From a bacterium (lineage in GTDB: Bacteria; JAJVIF01): a stretch of DNA of 64,000 nucleotides. Positions 49,639-58,043 of this stretch are shown here, in pieces (positions within the stretch are counted from its first letter, which is position 1; each line of letters starts with the position of its first letter). The notes beneath the pieces were generated by a model, which was not told the DNA's origin, ran no database searches, and worked only from the letters and a program-made list of their open reading frames with translations. The DNA lies in NCBI GenBank assembly GCA_022072165.1, contig JAJVIF010000001.1:1143353-1207352 (forward strand), written 5' to 3'. The translations under genes and the position numbers were made by a program.

Positions 49639-51348
49639 ATGTGGCGCGCTCCTCTCCTTTGGGTCGGTCTGGTGATCGCCCTCCTGAGTATTGCCCTGGG
49701 TCCCTGGGTGCTCAATCGGGGACGCTTCCAGGTGACTCCCGACTCCTGGAGCTACCTCAACGCGGCCTGGCATGTCACGCAAGGACGTGGCCTGGTCCTC
49801 TCTCAGGTCGATGCCCGTCGCACCGCCAGCCCCGATGCCGTCCTGCTGCGCCCCCTGACGCAGTGGCCGCCGGTTTACCCCCTCTTCGCGACACTCCCCA
49901 TCGCTGCTGGACTCCCCCTGGATGTCGCGGGAGTCATCACCAACTACATCATGACCATCCTGGCGTTGGGCCTCGCCCTCTGGCTGATCCTGCGTCACGC
50001 CCCACCGCATTACGCCGCTGTCAGCGGGCTGCTGTTGGGAACCGCCCCAGCAATGGTGCCGATCGCGACCATGGCCTGGTCGGAAGGGAGTGCCCTCTGT
50101 TGCCTCATGGCGGCACATCTGCTGCTGGATGAAGCCCTCCGACGCAAGGAACTCGATGCGGAGGCGTGGCCCCCGGTCGACTGGCTGGCGCTGGTGGTCG
50201 TGCTGGGCTTCCTGAGCCGCTATGCCTTCGTACTGGTCCTGCCAGGCATCCTCCTGGGACTCTGGTGGGCGCTACCTGCGGCTGCAGCAGCGCGTCGTGC
50301 GGCGATCCTGCGATTCACTGGCGTGGTCGCGCTCGGAGTGGTCCCCTGGCTCCTGCGGAACTGGTGGCTGGCGGGGACCCTGGAGGGGAAAGAGCCGCGT
50401 CCGGGGATACGCGCCCTTCGGGATCACGCTGAAGAAATCCTCTGGCAGCTCTTTGGTCGGGATTTGCCGGGGAAGGGCTGGCTGGCGGCCCTCCTGCTCC
50501 TCTTCATGCTGGGACTCATCTTCAACGCGGCCTGGCCCCGCCTGATCGCCAGTGGACGGAGCCGGCGCGTCCTGCTGTTGCCCATCGCAGCACTGCTGGC
50601 AAGCGGCGCGCTGGCGTTCGCGGAGACCCATCGGCATTTCGACCCGGTCTCCTTCCGCTTCCTGGCACCGGTGACCTTGCTGCTTCTCGTGACGGGACTG
50701 ATCCTCGCGGCAGAGTTTCTGGAGCGTGGGAACCTGCCCCTCGCTTATCGCCAGTGGGGCTGGCTCCTGCCGCTACCCCTGCTGGCGCTCTCCTTTCGCG
50801 CCATTCCTGCGCAGCACCAACTCGTGGGTATTTGGGTGTTGCTCTGCGCCAGCGAGGCCCTCTGCCGGGTCGGGCCGGTGGTCAGGGAACGGGCCATCGG
50901 ATGGCTGGTGCTCGTGGCGATGCTCGGCTTTCATGTGAAGAGCGGGCAGGTCCCTTTCGTCATTCCCCAGCAGGCCCGCCACGGACACATCGCTGCCTGG
51001 ATGCGTCAGCATGTGCCGCCGGGGACGGTCTACGCCGGTACCCGGGCCGCGCGAGACCTGCTGCTGGAGGCCCCGGAGTATGTCCAGCTCATCGGGGTCA
51101 GTTCTACGGTGAATCGTCCGGAACTCTGGCTCGATGCGGACTCTCTGCAGAATCTCCAGCGCAGATACGGCCTGCAACTGCTGATTTTTCCGGGTCCCCC
51201 ATCACCCTCAAGCGCAGCTGCCTACGGCCCTTATCTGTCACAGCTGATGACCAAAAGCGATCTGCCATCCCACATGGGCGAAGCGATCGCCTTTGGGAAC
51301 TACCGCGTGGTCTGGCTCCCGCCCTTGCCAGACCAGATCAGGGACTAA
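49639..51348 (+). CDS. GT-C-like membrane glycosyltransferase
   Basis: Predicted 569 residues from ATG 49639; an in-frame ATG at 49597 would run through the promoter. About 11-12 hydrophobic helices; the first loop holds P-D-S-W-S-Y-L-N-A-A, an acidic motif typical of GT-C catalysis. The soluble C-terminal part is about 120 residues (from about 450). It would use a lipid-linked sugar donor to modify an envelope molecule. The acceptor is unknown. It is a separate transcript from cdsA. Confidence 0.75.
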   Translation: MWRAPLLWVGLVIALLSIALGPWVLNRGRFQVTPDSWSYLNAAWHVTQGRGLVLSQVDARRTASPDAVLLRPLTQWPPVYPLFATLPIAAGLPLDVAGVITNYIMTILALGLALWLILRHAPPHYAAVSGLLLGTAPAMVPIATMAWSEGSALCCLMAAHLLLDEALRRKELDAEAWPPVDWLALVVVLGFLSRYAFVLVLPGILLGLWWALPAAAAARRAAILRFTGVVALGVVPWLLRNWWLAGTLEGKEPRPGIRALRDHAEEILWQLFGRDLPGKGWLAALLLLFMLGLIFNAAWPRLIASGRSRRVLLLPIAALLASGALAFAETHRHFDPVSFRFLAPVTLLLLVTGLILAAEFLERGNLPLAYRQWGWLLPLPLLALSFRAIPAQHQLVGIWVLLCASEALCRVGPVVRERAIGWLVLVAMLGFHVKSGQVPFVIPQQARHGHIAAWMRQHVPPGTVYAGTRAARDLLLEAPEYVQLIGVSSTVNRPELWLDADSLQNLQRRYGLQLLIFPGPPSPSSAAAYGPYLSQLMTKSDLPSHMGEAIAFGNYRVVWLPPLPDQIRD

Positions 51349-51364
51349 TCCAGCAGAGGAGCGG

Positions 51365-51370
51365 TACACT
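51365..51370 (+). promoter_or_regulatory. -10 element, leaderless start of cdsA
   Basis: TACACT ends 8 bases before ATG 51379. An AGAGGAG lies too far upstream (17 bases) to serve. Confidence 0.65.
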
Positions 51371-51378
51371 CCGTTCCC

Positions 51379-52281
51379 ATGCTTCGCCTGGCGACCGGCA
51401 TACCGTTGGGCCTCCTGATGGTGCTCTTGTTTGGCTTTCCCCGGACCGGGACTCCACACCTGTTACTCATCTGCCTGCTACCTCTGAGCTGCCTGATGCT
51501 GGCGGAAGTGTTTCGCCTGCAGGGTCTGGTGACGAGCAACGGACGCCTGACTCGCGACGCGCTGGTCGGCTGCACTTTCGGGGGGCTCCTGTTGATCCTG
51601 GCGCATACCGGCCACTGGCTGCTGTTCCCGGCGTGGAGCGGACTGTTTCTGGTCGCGCTCATGCTGCCAGGACTCCGTCACTTCCCGCTCGACTCTCCTG
51701 TGTTGCGCGCCCCATCGATCATCTTCTTCTCCACGCTGTGGGTCGCGGGTGGACTGGCGGCGTGTTTCGGCCTGCGGGACCTGGGAGAAGCCTGGATGGA
51801 CCTGGCCTGGCTCCCGGCCATCGCGTTCAACCCCGTCTCGCTTCTGCCGGTCTTCGGTGCCTGGTGCTACGACTCCTGCGCCCTGGGAACTGGGGCGGCG
51901 ACAGGCACCCTGCCGATGGCTCCGCATATCTCGCCGAAGAAGAGCTGGGAGGGATTCGCTGGAGGACTCATGGGGGGAGCGGTCGGGATGATGGGCCTTA
52001 TCTGGATCACGGAACGATTCGCCGGCAACGCCTGGGTCGTGCCGGTCGGAGCCTGGCTTGTGGCAGCCATACTGGGGGCATTCTTCGGGGCCTGCTCGCA
52101 GTGCGGCGACCTGCTGGTCTCCTGCCTGAAGCGGGAAGCCCATGTCAAAGACTCCGCGCAGCTGATCCCCAGTCAGGGGGGGCTGATGGATAAAGGCGAT
52201 GGTTTCCTGCTCGTGAGCTCCTTCGCCCTCGGACTCCTCTATTGCTTCACGCTGCTGGCGCATCCCCGGTCCCCGTTATGA
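51379..52281 (+). CDS. cdsA: Phosphatidate cytidylyltransferase (CdsA), divergent signature
   Basis: Predicted 300 residues with about 7-8 membrane helices. Makes CDP-diacylglycerol for phospholipid synthesis. The family signature S-x-x-K-R-x4-K-D is present (SCLKREAHVKDSAQLIP), but the usual H-G-G-x-x-D-R reads Q-G-G-L-M-D-K. The aspartates thought to bind metal are kept, so activity is likely but specificity may differ. The Asp in GAWCYDSCALGTG corresponds to the D-T/D-S-x-A-Y-x-x-G motif. The stop overlaps the following rpe promoter. Confidence 0.88.
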   Translation: MLRLATGIPLGLLMVLLFGFPRTGTPHLLLICLLPLSCLMLAEVFRLQGLVTSNGRLTRDALVGCTFGGLLLILAHTGHWLLFPAWSGLFLVALMLPGLRHFPLDSPVLRAPSIIFFSTLWVAGGLAACFGLRDLGEAWMDLAWLPAIAFNPVSLLPVFGAWCYDSCALGTGAATGTLPMAPHISPKKSWEGFAGGLMGGAVGMMGLIWITERFAGNAWVVPVGAWLVAAILGAFFGACSQCGDLLVSCLKREAHVKDSAQLIPSQGGLMDKGDGFLLVSSFALGLLYCFTLLAHPRSPL

Positions 52282-52282
52282 T
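52277..52282 (+). promoter_or_regulatory. -10 element, leaderless start of rpe
   Basis: TATGAT covers the cdsA stop codon and ends 7 bases before ATG 52290. An ATGA overlap (52278) also allows coupling to cdsA. Confidence 0.5.
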
Positions 52283-52289
52283 GCCGGGT

Positions 52290-52985
52290 ATGTCCATGCT
52301 CCGACTGGCTCCGAGCTTGCTGGCTGCCGACCAGACCAATCTGCAGGCGGCAGTGGACGCCTGCGCAGCAGCAGGGATCCAGGTGCTCCATCTGGATGTC
52401 ATGGATGGGCACTATGTGCCGAATCTCACCTTCGGTCCGAAAGTCGCGGTGGACCTCGCCCGGTACATCACCGCCCGCGAGTATGAAATGCACCTCGATG
52501 TGCACCTGATGGTGACTGATCCCGATCGCTTTGTCCCCGCCTTTGCGGAAGCACGTCCGGCCTGGATCACGATTCACGCGGAAGCGCCGATACATCCGTT
52601 GCGGACGCTGCAGCTCATCCGGGATCACGGGTGCGGTGCCGGGATTTCGCTGAATCCTGGGACACCGCTGTCCGCGCTTGAAGAACTCCTCGACCTCACC
52701 GATCTCATCCTGCTGATGAGTGTGAACCCTGGATTCGCTGGCCAACGCTTCATCGAGTCGAGCCTGGACAAAATCGCCCGCTGTCGCACGTTGCTGGAGC
52801 ACCGTCAGTCATTGGCCATCCTCGAAGTCGATGGCGGCATCGGAGTCGCGAATCTGTCGCAGGTCGTGGCAGCAGGTGCCCGGATGCTGGTGGTCGGAAA
52901 CGCCGCGTTCGATGAGCGGGAAGGTCGGACCATGGCCGGGAATCTGGCGGCGTTGCAGGCCAGCCTGAGGCAGTGTCAGATTTGA
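52290..52985 (+). CDS. rpe: Ribulose-phosphate 3-epimerase
   Basis: Predicted 231 residues from ATG 52290. Converts ribulose 5-phosphate to xylulose 5-phosphate. TIM-barrel signatures: L-A-P-S-L-L-A-A-D, HLDVMDGHYVPN (metal His/Asp), M-H-L-D-V-H-L-M-V and LEVDGGIGVANL. Starts at 52278 and 52281 are in frame and possible by coupling; 52290 fits the -10. rpiB lies far off at 10.6 kb. Confidence 0.95.
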   Translation: MSMLRLAPSLLAADQTNLQAAVDACAAAGIQVLHLDVMDGHYVPNLTFGPKVAVDLARYITAREYEMHLDVHLMVTDPDRFVPAFAEARPAWITIHAEAPIHPLRTLQLIRDHGCGAGISLNPGTPLSALEELLDLTDLILLMSVNPGFAGQRFIESSLDKIARCRTLLEHRQSLAILEVDGGIGVANLSQVVAAGARMLVVGNAAFDEREGRTMAGNLAALQASLRQCQI

Positions 52986-53013
52986 TTTTCTGGCTGAGCT
53001 GGGAATAGTTCCC
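52982..53013 (+). promoter_or_regulatory. Possible promoter and inverted repeat before the cytochrome lipoprotein gene
   Basis: TTGATT (52982-52987) and AATAGT (53004-53009) are separated by 16 bases. They overlap GGGAA-TAG-TTCCC (53001-53013), which could instead be an operator or a weak hairpin after rpe. Confidence 0.35.
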
Positions 53014-53069
53014 GGGCTGCTTCGGTTGTACCTGACACTCTCACACCTTTGGTCTCAGGAGAGACTGTC

Positions 53070-54719
53070 ATGTACCGCTCCGCACTCTGGCTGCCAGCTC
53101 TGGCTGGCGCGCTCCTGCTGGCGAGTTGCAATCGCGACACCATCCCGTCCAGTCCATCCGCCGACTCCGCCGCATCGGCCCAGCTCGGCACCATCGCAGC
53201 TCCGGCGAACCTGGGCCTCTATCGCCTGACCGGAGACCTCGACACTCTGAGTTTTGAGTTCAGCCGAATCGACCGGTCAGTCCGGGCCCTCGGCGACAGC
53301 TTCGCTGTCGATATCACGACCCTCTCCGAGAGCACGCTGAAGTTCACGGGCATTGATCTCCCATCCCCCACAGTGCTGCGACTCTCCATGAGCTGGGAGC
53401 ATCCACTTCCGTCGACCGCCACTCGGCGCGACCTGTCGGTGTTTGATTTGCGGGCGCATGTCCTGACCAGCAATGCACAAAGCACCAGCTTCGCTGGAGC
53501 GGGTGGCATCGCCGCTCCGACCGGCGCGGCTGGCGTGAACGAAGCGCTGGTACTCGCGGACATCGATTTGCAGAACGCCGATGGCTGGTCGACCTGGGGC
53601 GATGAAGTGGTGGAGCCAGTCCTCGGGGCGCTGGCGCCTTCCTGCTATCCATTCGTGCTGATTCATCAGGATGATGCCCGGGGGCCGGTCGATCCGGTCA
53701 CTCCGGCGGGCTGGAATGTGGTGCCCCAGGCACCCGGAGCGTACCCGTTTGACCTTGACCTGGGGATCCAGACCGGCACGTCGCTGGACATCATGGTGGC
53801 CCTGGATGCCAGCTATGGTGCTTCGGCCATGAAGAGCATCCCCAATCCGAATCCAGGGAGTCGCCTGAATCCGCGCTATCTCAATCCGGAGTTCAATCAG
53901 AAAGAAGCCTGGCGCGTGAGCGCTGCTGTCAGCGGTCCGGTGGAGGGGGGCAACAGTGGTGACAGCACCACCCTGACCCTCGCCGTCCTGGATCACCAGA
54001 TCGGCCTTTCAGGTTCCGGGGCATTCAATGCCCTCACCGACCCCATCACCTCCATCCGGTACGACTCGGACCTCTCCAGCGCGACCGTCGCGATTCCTGG
54101 CGCACTGACGACCGCACTGACCGTGAATCGGGGGAGCTTCACCGGTGCCGGGACCCCCAGCGACCCGCTGACTGCAGCGGTCGTGCTGACTGGCGATCAG
54201 ATCACCGGAGCGCCGGACTCCTACCTGGGGGTCGTGGCGTTTGTCGACGAAATGCGGGCGATCGCGGGAGCCACCTCTCCGCTTCCGACCCTTGGTTATG
54301 ACCGGGCCAGCCAGATTCAAACCCGCTACGACTTCGCGAGCTACGCCCTCTTCGAGCTGGAAGTGGAACCCTTCGTGCCGCCCGTGGGGACCTGGACTGC
54401 GGTTCACGACATCATCATGAATGGCGACAGCGCCACTGGCGCTTCCGCTTGCATGATGTGTCACGCCAGCGGCTCAGGTGGGTTGTTCATGGACAGTAAC
54501 TCTCTGGCCACTTACAACAACCTGGTCAATGTCATGTCCAGCTGCGGCAACGACTACATCGAGCCGGGCAACCCGGCCCTCTCGTTCCTCTATGAGAAAG
54601 TCTCGCAGACCACCCCCTCCTGTGGACTACGGATGCCCCAGAATGGACCGCCTTACCTCAGTGCCGGTAAAATAGCGCTCATCCAGTCCTGGATTCTCTC
54701 CGGGGCTCCGAACAACTGA
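53070..54719 (+). CDS. Exported lipoprotein with C-terminal monohaem cytochrome domain
   Basis: Predicted 549 residues from ATG 53070, after CAGGAG. The lipobox LLASC predicts a lipid anchor. The bulk (about 45-440) is beta-rich with Ser/Thr and no recognised domain. The haem site CMMCH is at 461-465, followed by G-N-P-A-L-S-F-L-Y-E-K-V and a late M-P-Q-N-G-P-P-Y-L, the pattern of planctomycete-type c-type domains with a distal Met ligand. It faces a hexahaem cytochrome gene across a shared terminator. Likely an electron carrier at the cell surface. Confidence 0.85.
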   Translation: MYRSALWLPALAGALLLASCNRDTIPSSPSADSAASAQLGTIAAPANLGLYRLTGDLDTLSFEFSRIDRSVRALGDSFAVDITTLSESTLKFTGIDLPSPTVLRLSMSWEHPLPSTATRRDLSVFDLRAHVLTSNAQSTSFAGAGGIAAPTGAAGVNEALVLADIDLQNADGWSTWGDEVVEPVLGALAPSCYPFVLIHQDDARGPVDPVTPAGWNVVPQAPGAYPFDLDLGIQTGTSLDIMVALDASYGASAMKSIPNPNPGSRLNPRYLNPEFNQKEAWRVSAAVSGPVEGGNSGDSTTLTLAVLDHQIGLSGSGAFNALTDPITSIRYDSDLSSATVAIPGALTTALTVNRGSFTGAGTPSDPLTAAVVLTGDQITGAPDSYLGVVAFVDEMRAIAGATSPLPTLGYDRASQIQTRYDFASYALFELEVEPFVPPVGTWTAVHDIIMNGDSATGASACMMCHASGSGGLFMDSNSLATYNNLVNVMSSCGNDYIEPGNPALSFLYEKVSQTTPSCGLRMPQNGPPYLSAGKIALIQSWILSGAPNN

Positions 54720-54756
54720 GGCGCACTACCTGCCGCACCTCTCGCAGCCACTCCCC

Positions 54757-54799
54757 CGCCCCCAGGCAGCTTCGGCTACTGGGGGCGTGTTGTTGTTGG
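54757..54799 (+). terminator. Terminator between the convergent cytochrome genes
   Basis: A 9 bp stem CGCCCCCAG / CTGGGGGCG (54757-54765 and 54779-54787) followed by TGTTGTTGTTGG. The right arm of the hairpin overlaps the stop region of the cytochrome gene on the minus strand. Confidence 0.75.
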
Positions 54800-55603
54800 A
54801 GGAAAGCGATGATGCGGATCATGGCAGGTCGCACAATTGAGCTGACCCGCGACATCAGCGGGAAAGTACTGATGCAGTGCAGTTGATGCCACACCGGGAT
54901 GACAACTGGCGCAGAACTGCTCGAGTGTCGATGACGCTCCCACCAGGTCCGCATACGGAATCTGCAGCAACGTGGACTCCGGTCCGGCAAAGGGCGGCTC
55001 TGGAATGACGAGCACGGTTTCCAGCTCATCGCCCCGCATGAGGTCGCCCCGGGTCGCACCACGGAACGGCCGTAGGAGCCCGGGCACCGCGTGGTGCGGC
55101 TGATGACAGGTGACACAGGACAACCCAGCACCGGCATGGGGGCTGGTGTCCCAGACCCCGCTGGAGTCCCCGCCCTCCCACTGATGGCATTCCAGACAAA
55201 TCGCATCTGCCACTTCAGCCGTTGTACGCAATGGATGCAGGATGCCGTTCTGATTGCCCCCACCGACCGTATGGGCGCTCCCGGGGCCGTGGCACACCTC
55301 GCAGGCATGGTGCTGGACTGCCGCAAGCTCGCCGAAAGTCAGCAGCGACGCGTGGCTCGCCTGTCCCGGAGCGATTGGCAGCGCATGACACAACAGGCAG
55401 GCATCGGTCCCCAGGTAGTCCGGAGGTGGCCCCCCTTCCTGCCGGACCTGAGCGGTGAGGGCTGTCGCCGCAGGGACGCCATAAGGCGACGGATCACTGA
55501 TGCCCGGGGCGGACAGGGCGATGTCCGCCAGGCCGGTACTCCCCAGCAGGACCAGCAGCAGGAATCCCTGTGTGTCAGTCAGTCGGCAACGTTGGAGGCG
55601 CAT
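54776..55603 (-). CDS. Hexahaem c-type cytochrome
   Basis: Predicted 275 residues from leaderless ATG 55603. A signal segment (G-F-L-L-L-V-L-L-G-S-T-G) lies near residues 13-30. Six CxxCH motifs are present: CLLCH, CEVCH, CLECH, CVTCH, CASCH and CATCH, so six covalently bound haems are expected in the periplasm. Spacing resembles doubled-CXXCH cytochromes used in extracellular electron transfer or nitrite/tetrathionate-type reduction. No catalytic partner is adjacent. Opposite the cytochrome lipoprotein, suggesting a shared electron path (inference). Confidence 0.92.
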   Translation of the reverse strand: MRLQRCRLTDTQGFLLLVLLGSTGLADIALSAPGISDPSPYGVPAATALTAQVRQEGGPPPDYLGTDACLLCHALPIAPGQASHASLLTFGELAAVQHHACEVCHGPGSAHTVGGGNQNGILHPLRTTAEVADAICLECHQWEGGDSSGVWDTSPHAGAGLSCVTCHQPHHAVPGLLRPFRGATRGDLMRGDELETVLVIPEPPFAGPESTLLQIPYADLVGASSTLEQFCASCHPGVASTALHQYFPADVAGQLNCATCHDPHHRFPPTTTRPQ

Positions 55604-55610
55604 AGCACTC

Positions 55611-55616
55611 AGCGTA
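55611..55616 (-). promoter_or_regulatory. -10 element, leaderless start of the hexahaem cytochrome
   Basis: TACGCT ends 7 bases before ATG 55603; CTGGCA at 17 bases upstream (55639-55634) is a good -35. Confidence 0.7.
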
Positions 55617-55667
55617 CTGACTCTGAAGAATCGCTGCCAGTCGGTGACCTAAAGGAGCGCTCGCTCG

Positions 55668-57413
55668 TCAGGTCAGACGCAGACTTTCATCAGGTTCGAT
55701 GGGAGGCGCTTGTGGATCTACCCAGTCTTCACCAGCCGACCCACGACGGGGACTCAACGGTGCGACCGGCACCTCGCCCCGCAGCGCAATCGCCGCCGCC
55801 CGCAGGGTCTCCAGCGACACCTCAGCGTTGGGACTGACCACATCGCTCATCAGCGCGGTCGGAGGCGCGACCCCCCAGCGCCACAGCTGCTCCCAGTCAT
55901 CCGCCAGGAGTGGATAGGCGGGGGCATCTACTATCGCGCCGGTCGCCGGATCGATGGAGCGGGGGTCCTCGCCATACCACACCATTCTCGCGAGTCGGGG
56001 GAGCGCTTTGCGCAACCGCTCATCGCTCTGAAAGCGGCCAGATGCGGCGCGCTGCAGCCACGGATGGGCCGGATTGAGCTGATGGACCAGGTACCGCACG
56101 GACTCCCGGGGGGAGTAGTACAGGTCCCCCAATTTGCGCTCCCAGCCCTGGACCTCCGTGTCATCGTAGGCCGACAGACTCTTCGAGCGGGCGAGGAGCA
56201 GGACCAGTCGGATGCTCAGATCCCGCAGGACCGGGTCCATCTCCACCCAGTCGTCGCTGGTGATGTCCTTCACGATGTCATCGGCCCCGCTCCCCAGGAC
56301 TCCATCCGTAGCCAGCGATTCCAACAGCAGCTCGAGGACCTTCTTGCGCAAAACCGGCTCACCAGTGCCCCAGGCAGTGGCAAAAAACCCGGTGTCGCCG
56401 CCTTGCGGCATCCGCTGGATCGCATCCAGGATGCTGGTCCGCAGGTCGGGATGGGAGTCCCACAAAAATTGCAGGACCAGGTCTGCGATCCCTTGCGGGA
56501 CCGGCAGGTCGACACCGATGCTCCAGGCGAATTCACCTAACGCGGTGTGGCGAAAAGCCTCCCAGGCTTCTTCCTCTTGCGGCGGACCGGCTCCACGCAG
56601 CAGCGGCGTATAGATGGTCGCCCGGTAGAGATCATGGTCGTACATGACATCGATACCCCGGATCTGCGCCACCATCCGTCGCACAAACGGATCGTCATCA
56701 GTCTCCAGCTTCGCCAATACCGCATCGCGCTTTTCCCGGTCGAGATCTGGTCCCAGGCGGACAGTCCAGAAGGCCAGCGCTTTTGCTGCCCGCAACCGGA
56801 CATACTCATTGGGGTCATCAGCGAAGCGACGAATCATCGGCCACTCGACTCCGGTTCCCCAGCGTCCGAACGCTTCCGCCACAATAGCCCGGACTGTCCG
56901 CTCTTTGTCGGCGATGTACGGCACCAGGTCGGCCAGTTGTTCCGGACTCCCCAGACTCAGGATCGCAAACGCCGCCACTTCCCGTCGCTCCATCACCGGG
57001 TCGTCGACACGCTGGGCAGTCCACGCCAGCGCTTCTTTGCGCACTTCTGGCTCGAGGCCGGTCCAGAAAGGGGAGCCCTTCATATTCGTGATCAGCCATT
57101 GCGCGGTCGCAAGCGAAGTGTCATCAGACTTGAGCTGCGTGAGGAGCCCCTGCCCGAGACGATCCCCCAACACCGGATGCGCCATGAGCGTGTTGTAGGG
57201 GAGAGCGAGGAGGAGGGTCGCGGCTTCCTGTTGGAGGACCGTATCCGAAGCGGTCAGTCCAGCCAGCAACAGGCGACCCGCCTCAGTCTCTACACGGGCA
57301 GAACTCGCGGCAGCCTGCGAGGCGGGGGTCGGACGTCCCGGACAGCCCACCAGTCCTGGCAACAGGCCCAGGAGGAGTCCGAACAACAGCAGCCGGGACA
57401 TGCCATTCCGCAT
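55668..57413 (-). CDS. HEAT-repeat lipoprotein
   Basis: Predicted 581 residues. The signal ends in the lipobox LVGC. The body is helical with about ten HEAT-like units (e.g. E-R-R-E-V-A-A-F-A-I-L-S-L-G-S-P-E, V-R-L-R-A-A-K-A-L), a scaffold for protein contacts. A Pro-rich tail ends it. It starts immediately after the nadD stop (TAGATG), preceded by GGAGGAG, so it is co-transcribed with nadD and obgE. Partner unknown. Confidence 0.8.
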   Translation of the reverse strand: MRNGMSRLLLFGLLLGLLPGLVGCPGRPTPASQAAASSARVETEAGRLLLAGLTASDTVLQQEAATLLLALPYNTLMAHPVLGDRLGQGLLTQLKSDDTSLATAQWLITNMKGSPFWTGLEPEVRKEALAWTAQRVDDPVMERREVAAFAILSLGSPEQLADLVPYIADKERTVRAIVAEAFGRWGTGVEWPMIRRFADDPNEYVRLRAAKALAFWTVRLGPDLDREKRDAVLAKLETDDDPFVRRMVAQIRGIDVMYDHDLYRATIYTPLLRGAGPPQEEEAWEAFRHTALGEFAWSIGVDLPVPQGIADLVLQFLWDSHPDLRTSILDAIQRMPQGGDTGFFATAWGTGEPVLRKKVLELLLESLATDGVLGSGADDIVKDITSDDWVEMDPVLRDLSIRLVLLLARSKSLSAYDDTEVQGWERKLGDLYYSPRESVRYLVHQLNPAHPWLQRAASGRFQSDERLRKALPRLARMVWYGEDPRSIDPATGAIVDAPAYPLLADDWEQLWRWGVAPPTALMSDVVSPNAEVSLETLRAAAIALRGEVPVAPLSPRRGSAGEDWVDPQAPPIEPDESLRLT

Positions 57414-58043
57414 CTAGTTCTCCTCCGATTCGGTCACAGTCTGGAGCGCTGCCTTCCGGATCCCGTACAGGCCATGCTGTTCAATGTACTCCACCACCTG
57501 CGGCGTCACCTGAGCGCGCCAGCGATCGGAGCCTCCGGCGATCTGTTCCCGTATCTGCCGTGAACTGATGGGCATATCGAACGCCGGGAAGCGGATGACG
57601 CCCGGGAGATGGGGGAACGGATGGGTCGGACCGGGCTCTGTCTCCTCGCGGCCAAAAACCATGAATTGCACCCACTGCGGGAACTCCTCAATGGCTTTCC
57701 ATGTCCCCAGCGTGAGCCAGGTATCTTCTCCCATCATCAGAAACCATTCATGGGTCGGCCAGCGCTCACGCAACACCTGCAGGGAATCACAGGTGTAGCT
57801 CACGCCCCCCCGCTCCAGTTCCAGGGGCTCCAGTCGCATCTGCGATTCCCCTGCTATCGCCAGGGCTACCAGCGCGCGACGTTCGTCGCTGCCAGCGGTC
57901 ACCTGCCCCTGTTTGTGCGGCGGAATCGCGGCAGGCATCCACCAGACTGCATCGAGGCCCCACCCCAGTGCGGTGCGGGCCATAGCAAGGTGAGCGAGAT
58001 GCGGCGGGTCGAAGGAGCTGCCGAAAACTCCGATGCGACTCAT
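57414..58043 (-). CDS. nadD: Nicotinate-nucleotide adenylyltransferase
   Basis: Predicted 209 residues. Makes deamido-NAD from NaMN and ATP. The nucleotidyltransferase motif FGSSFDPPHLAHL replaces the usual G-G-T/S-F-D-P-x-H-x-G-H and keeps both histidines; the late S-S-R-Q-I-R-E matches S-S-T-x-I-R. ATG overlaps the obgE stop by 4 bases. The order obgE-nadD is common in bacteria. Confidence 0.94.
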   Translation of the reverse strand: MSRIGVFGSSFDPPHLAHLAMARTALGWGLDAVWWMPAAIPPHKQGQVTAGSDERRALVALAIAGESQMRLEPLELERGGVSYTCDSLQVLRERWPTHEWFLMMGEDTWLTLGTWKAIEEFPQWVQFMVFGREETEPGPTHPFPHLPGVIRFPAFDMPISSRQIREQIAGGSDRWRAQVTPQVVEYIEQHGLYGIRKAALQTVTESEEN

